Shown: in pieces, positions 11,818-12,835 of the stretch | How the letters are laid out: each line of letters starts with the position of its first letter | Numbering within the stretch: position 1 is the first letter of the stretch | From: Acidobacteriaceae bacterium | GTDB taxonomy: Bacteria > Acidobacteriota > Terriglobia > Terriglobales > Acidobacteriaceae | Assembly (NCBI GenBank): GCA_003156235.1 | Contig: PMGP01000203.1 | Span: 407 to 13,241 of the forward strand | DNA length: 12,835 bases | Direction: 5' to 3' | Translations under genes and position numbers: made by a program | The notes under the pieces: generated by a model | What the model was told of the DNA's origin: nothing | The model's database searches: none | The model's input: the letters and a program-made list of their open reading frames with translations, nothing else

Positions 11818-12835
11818 ATGCATACATCGAAAATTCGTCTTCATACTCCACACCCGCAGGGGCTCTATCATCCGCGCAACGAGCACGATGCCTGCGGAGT
11901 AGGGTTCGTCGCCAACATCCATGGAGAAAAAAGCCACGAGATTATCCGCAAGGGCCTGGAGGTGCTGATCAATCTCACGCATCGCGGCGCGGCAGGCTGC
12001 GATCCGGAAACGGGTGATGGCGCGGGCATTCTGATTCAGATTCCGCACACGTTTTTTGCGCGTGAATGCGGCGAACTGGGGATGCAGTTGCCCGAAGCGG
12101 GCGGGTACGGCGTGGCCATGTGTTTTCTGCCCGTTGACAAGCACAGCCGCCTGCAGTGCGAGGGCGTGTTCGAGCGCATTGCGCAGGAAGAGGGGCTGAT
12201 GGTGATCGGCTGGCGCGATACGCCAGTGAACGGCGACAGTATCGGCCGCGAGGCGCGCGCGTCGCAACCTTATATCGAGCAGTTATTTCTGGGCCGGCCC
12301 GCGGGCCTGGATGAAGATGCCTTCGAGCGCCTGCTCTACCGGGTTCGCCGCCGGACTGAAAATGAGATAGACGCCGCGGAGATCGAGGGCAAGGAGTTTT
12401 TTTATGTTCCCTCGCTCTCCTGCCGCACGATTGTTTACAAAGGCCTGATGCTGGCGCCGCAGATTGAGAAGTTCTACTTTGAGCTGGCCAATTCCCTTGT
12501 CACCAGCGCGCTCTGCGTGGTGCATCAACGCTTCTCCACCAACACCTTTCCCAGTTGGAAGCTGGCGCACCCATACCGCTACGTGTCGCACAACGGCGAG
12601 ATCAACACCATTCGCGGCAACATCAGTTGGATGAACGCGCGCCAGTCGGTGTTGGCGAGCCCGCTCTACGACGGCAAGATAGACGACCTCTATCCGGTCA
12701 TCGTTCCCGGCGGCAGCGACTCCGGCTCGCTGGACAACGCGGTAGAGTTTCTCCTTCAGTCGGGCCGCTCGCTTCCCCACGTGATGGCCATGCTGATTCC
12801 CGAAGCGTGGGCTGGCAACCCCGACATGGACGAGG
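11818..12835 (+). CDS. gltB: Glutamate synthase large subunit, N-terminal part (runs off the window)
   Basis: GltB uses glutamine, 2-oxoglutarate and reductant to make two glutamates, the GOGAT half of ammonia assimilation. The 339 visible codons cover the class II glutamine amidotransferase domain. The catalytic cysteine is C26 in DACGVGF, so a 25-residue propeptide should be removed to expose it. Other motifs are THRGA at 54-58, TGDGAGILIQIPH at 65-77, HQRFSTNTFPSW at 236-247, HNGEINTIRGN at 258-268 and SDSGSLDN at 300-307. GAGAAGG at 11806-11812 serves the ATG at 11818. The FMN-binding synthase and C-terminal GXGXG domains lie beyond the edge, and gltD is not visible. Whether the electron donor is NADPH or ferredoxin cannot be told from this part. 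Confidence 0.95.
   Translation, partial: MHTSKIRLHTPHPQGLYHPRNEHDACGVGFVANIHGEKSHEIIRKGLEVLINLTHRGAAGCDPETGDGAGILIQIPHTFFARECGELGMQLPEAGGYGVAMCFLPVDKHSRLQCEGVFERIAQEEGLMVIGWRDTPVNGDSIGREARASQPYIEQLFLGRPAGLDEDAFERLLYRVRRRTENEIDAAEIEGKEFFYVPSLSCRTIVYKGLMLAPQIEKFYFELANSLVTSALCVVHQRFSTNTFPSWKLAHPYRYVSHNGEINTIRGNISWMNARQSVLASPLYDGKIDDLYPVIVPGGSDSGSLDNAVEFLLQSGRSLPHVMAMLIPEAWAGNPDMDE

Noticed and set aside
12283..12780. Minus-strand open frame inside gltB (and another at 11779-12267)
   Set aside because: Both lie wholly opposite conserved GltB motifs such as HQRFSTNTFPSW, and have no known domains.

Overview
The window reads as ordinary chromosome of a GC-rich Gram-negative-type bacterium. An acidobacterium (Acidobacteriota, class Terriglobia) is most likely. 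This rests on three things: a large secreted protein built of Ig/MBG-like repeats with the C-terminal membrane and lipobox-like module common in that group; palindromic intergenic repeats of the kind scattered through Terriglobia genomes; and an outer-membrane beta-barrel protein. The taxonomic call is inference from remembered family patterns, not a search.

Bases 1-4361 are housekeeping. A thioredoxin reductase gene (trxB) faces, almost end to end, a small four-helix membrane protein of the DMT_6/DUF486 family on the minus strand. After a divergent spacer holding a two-hairpin palindromic repeat comes a co-directional cluster: a YggS-type PLP-binding protein, a DUF167 (YggU) protein, then plsY and gpsA. 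The last two catalyse consecutive steps: GpsA makes sn-glycerol-3-phosphate and PlsY acylates it to start phospholipid synthesis.

Bases 4362-7430 hold the least explained part. Two overlapping secreted-protein genes lie behind a candidate promoter and a perfect 8-bp hairpin. The first encodes a 235-residue exported protein with three copies of a repeat ending in a GRRVTVGQI-like motif. The second encodes a 723-residue exported protein with 24 cysteines. I recognise no family for either, and they are the best candidate here for something undescribed.

Bases 7431-10970 carry two minus-strand genes for envelope proteins. One is a large surface protein: a carboxypeptidase-regulatory-like domain, a ThuA/glutamine-amidotransferase-like domain, several Ig/MBG-like domains and a C-terminal membrane module. 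The other, downstream of it, is a small outer-membrane beta-barrel protein. A hairpin followed by six T residues separates them, and a perfect 11-bp inverted repeat separates the convergent gene ends near 7450.

Bases 10971-11817 are mostly non-coding, with a stretch around 11100-11230 that looks AT-rich. They hold a palindromic repeat, one doubtful small ORF and a hairpin before gltB. The window ends inside gltB, the large subunit of glutamate synthase. I found no tRNA, rRNA, CRISPR array, transposase, integrase or phage gene.
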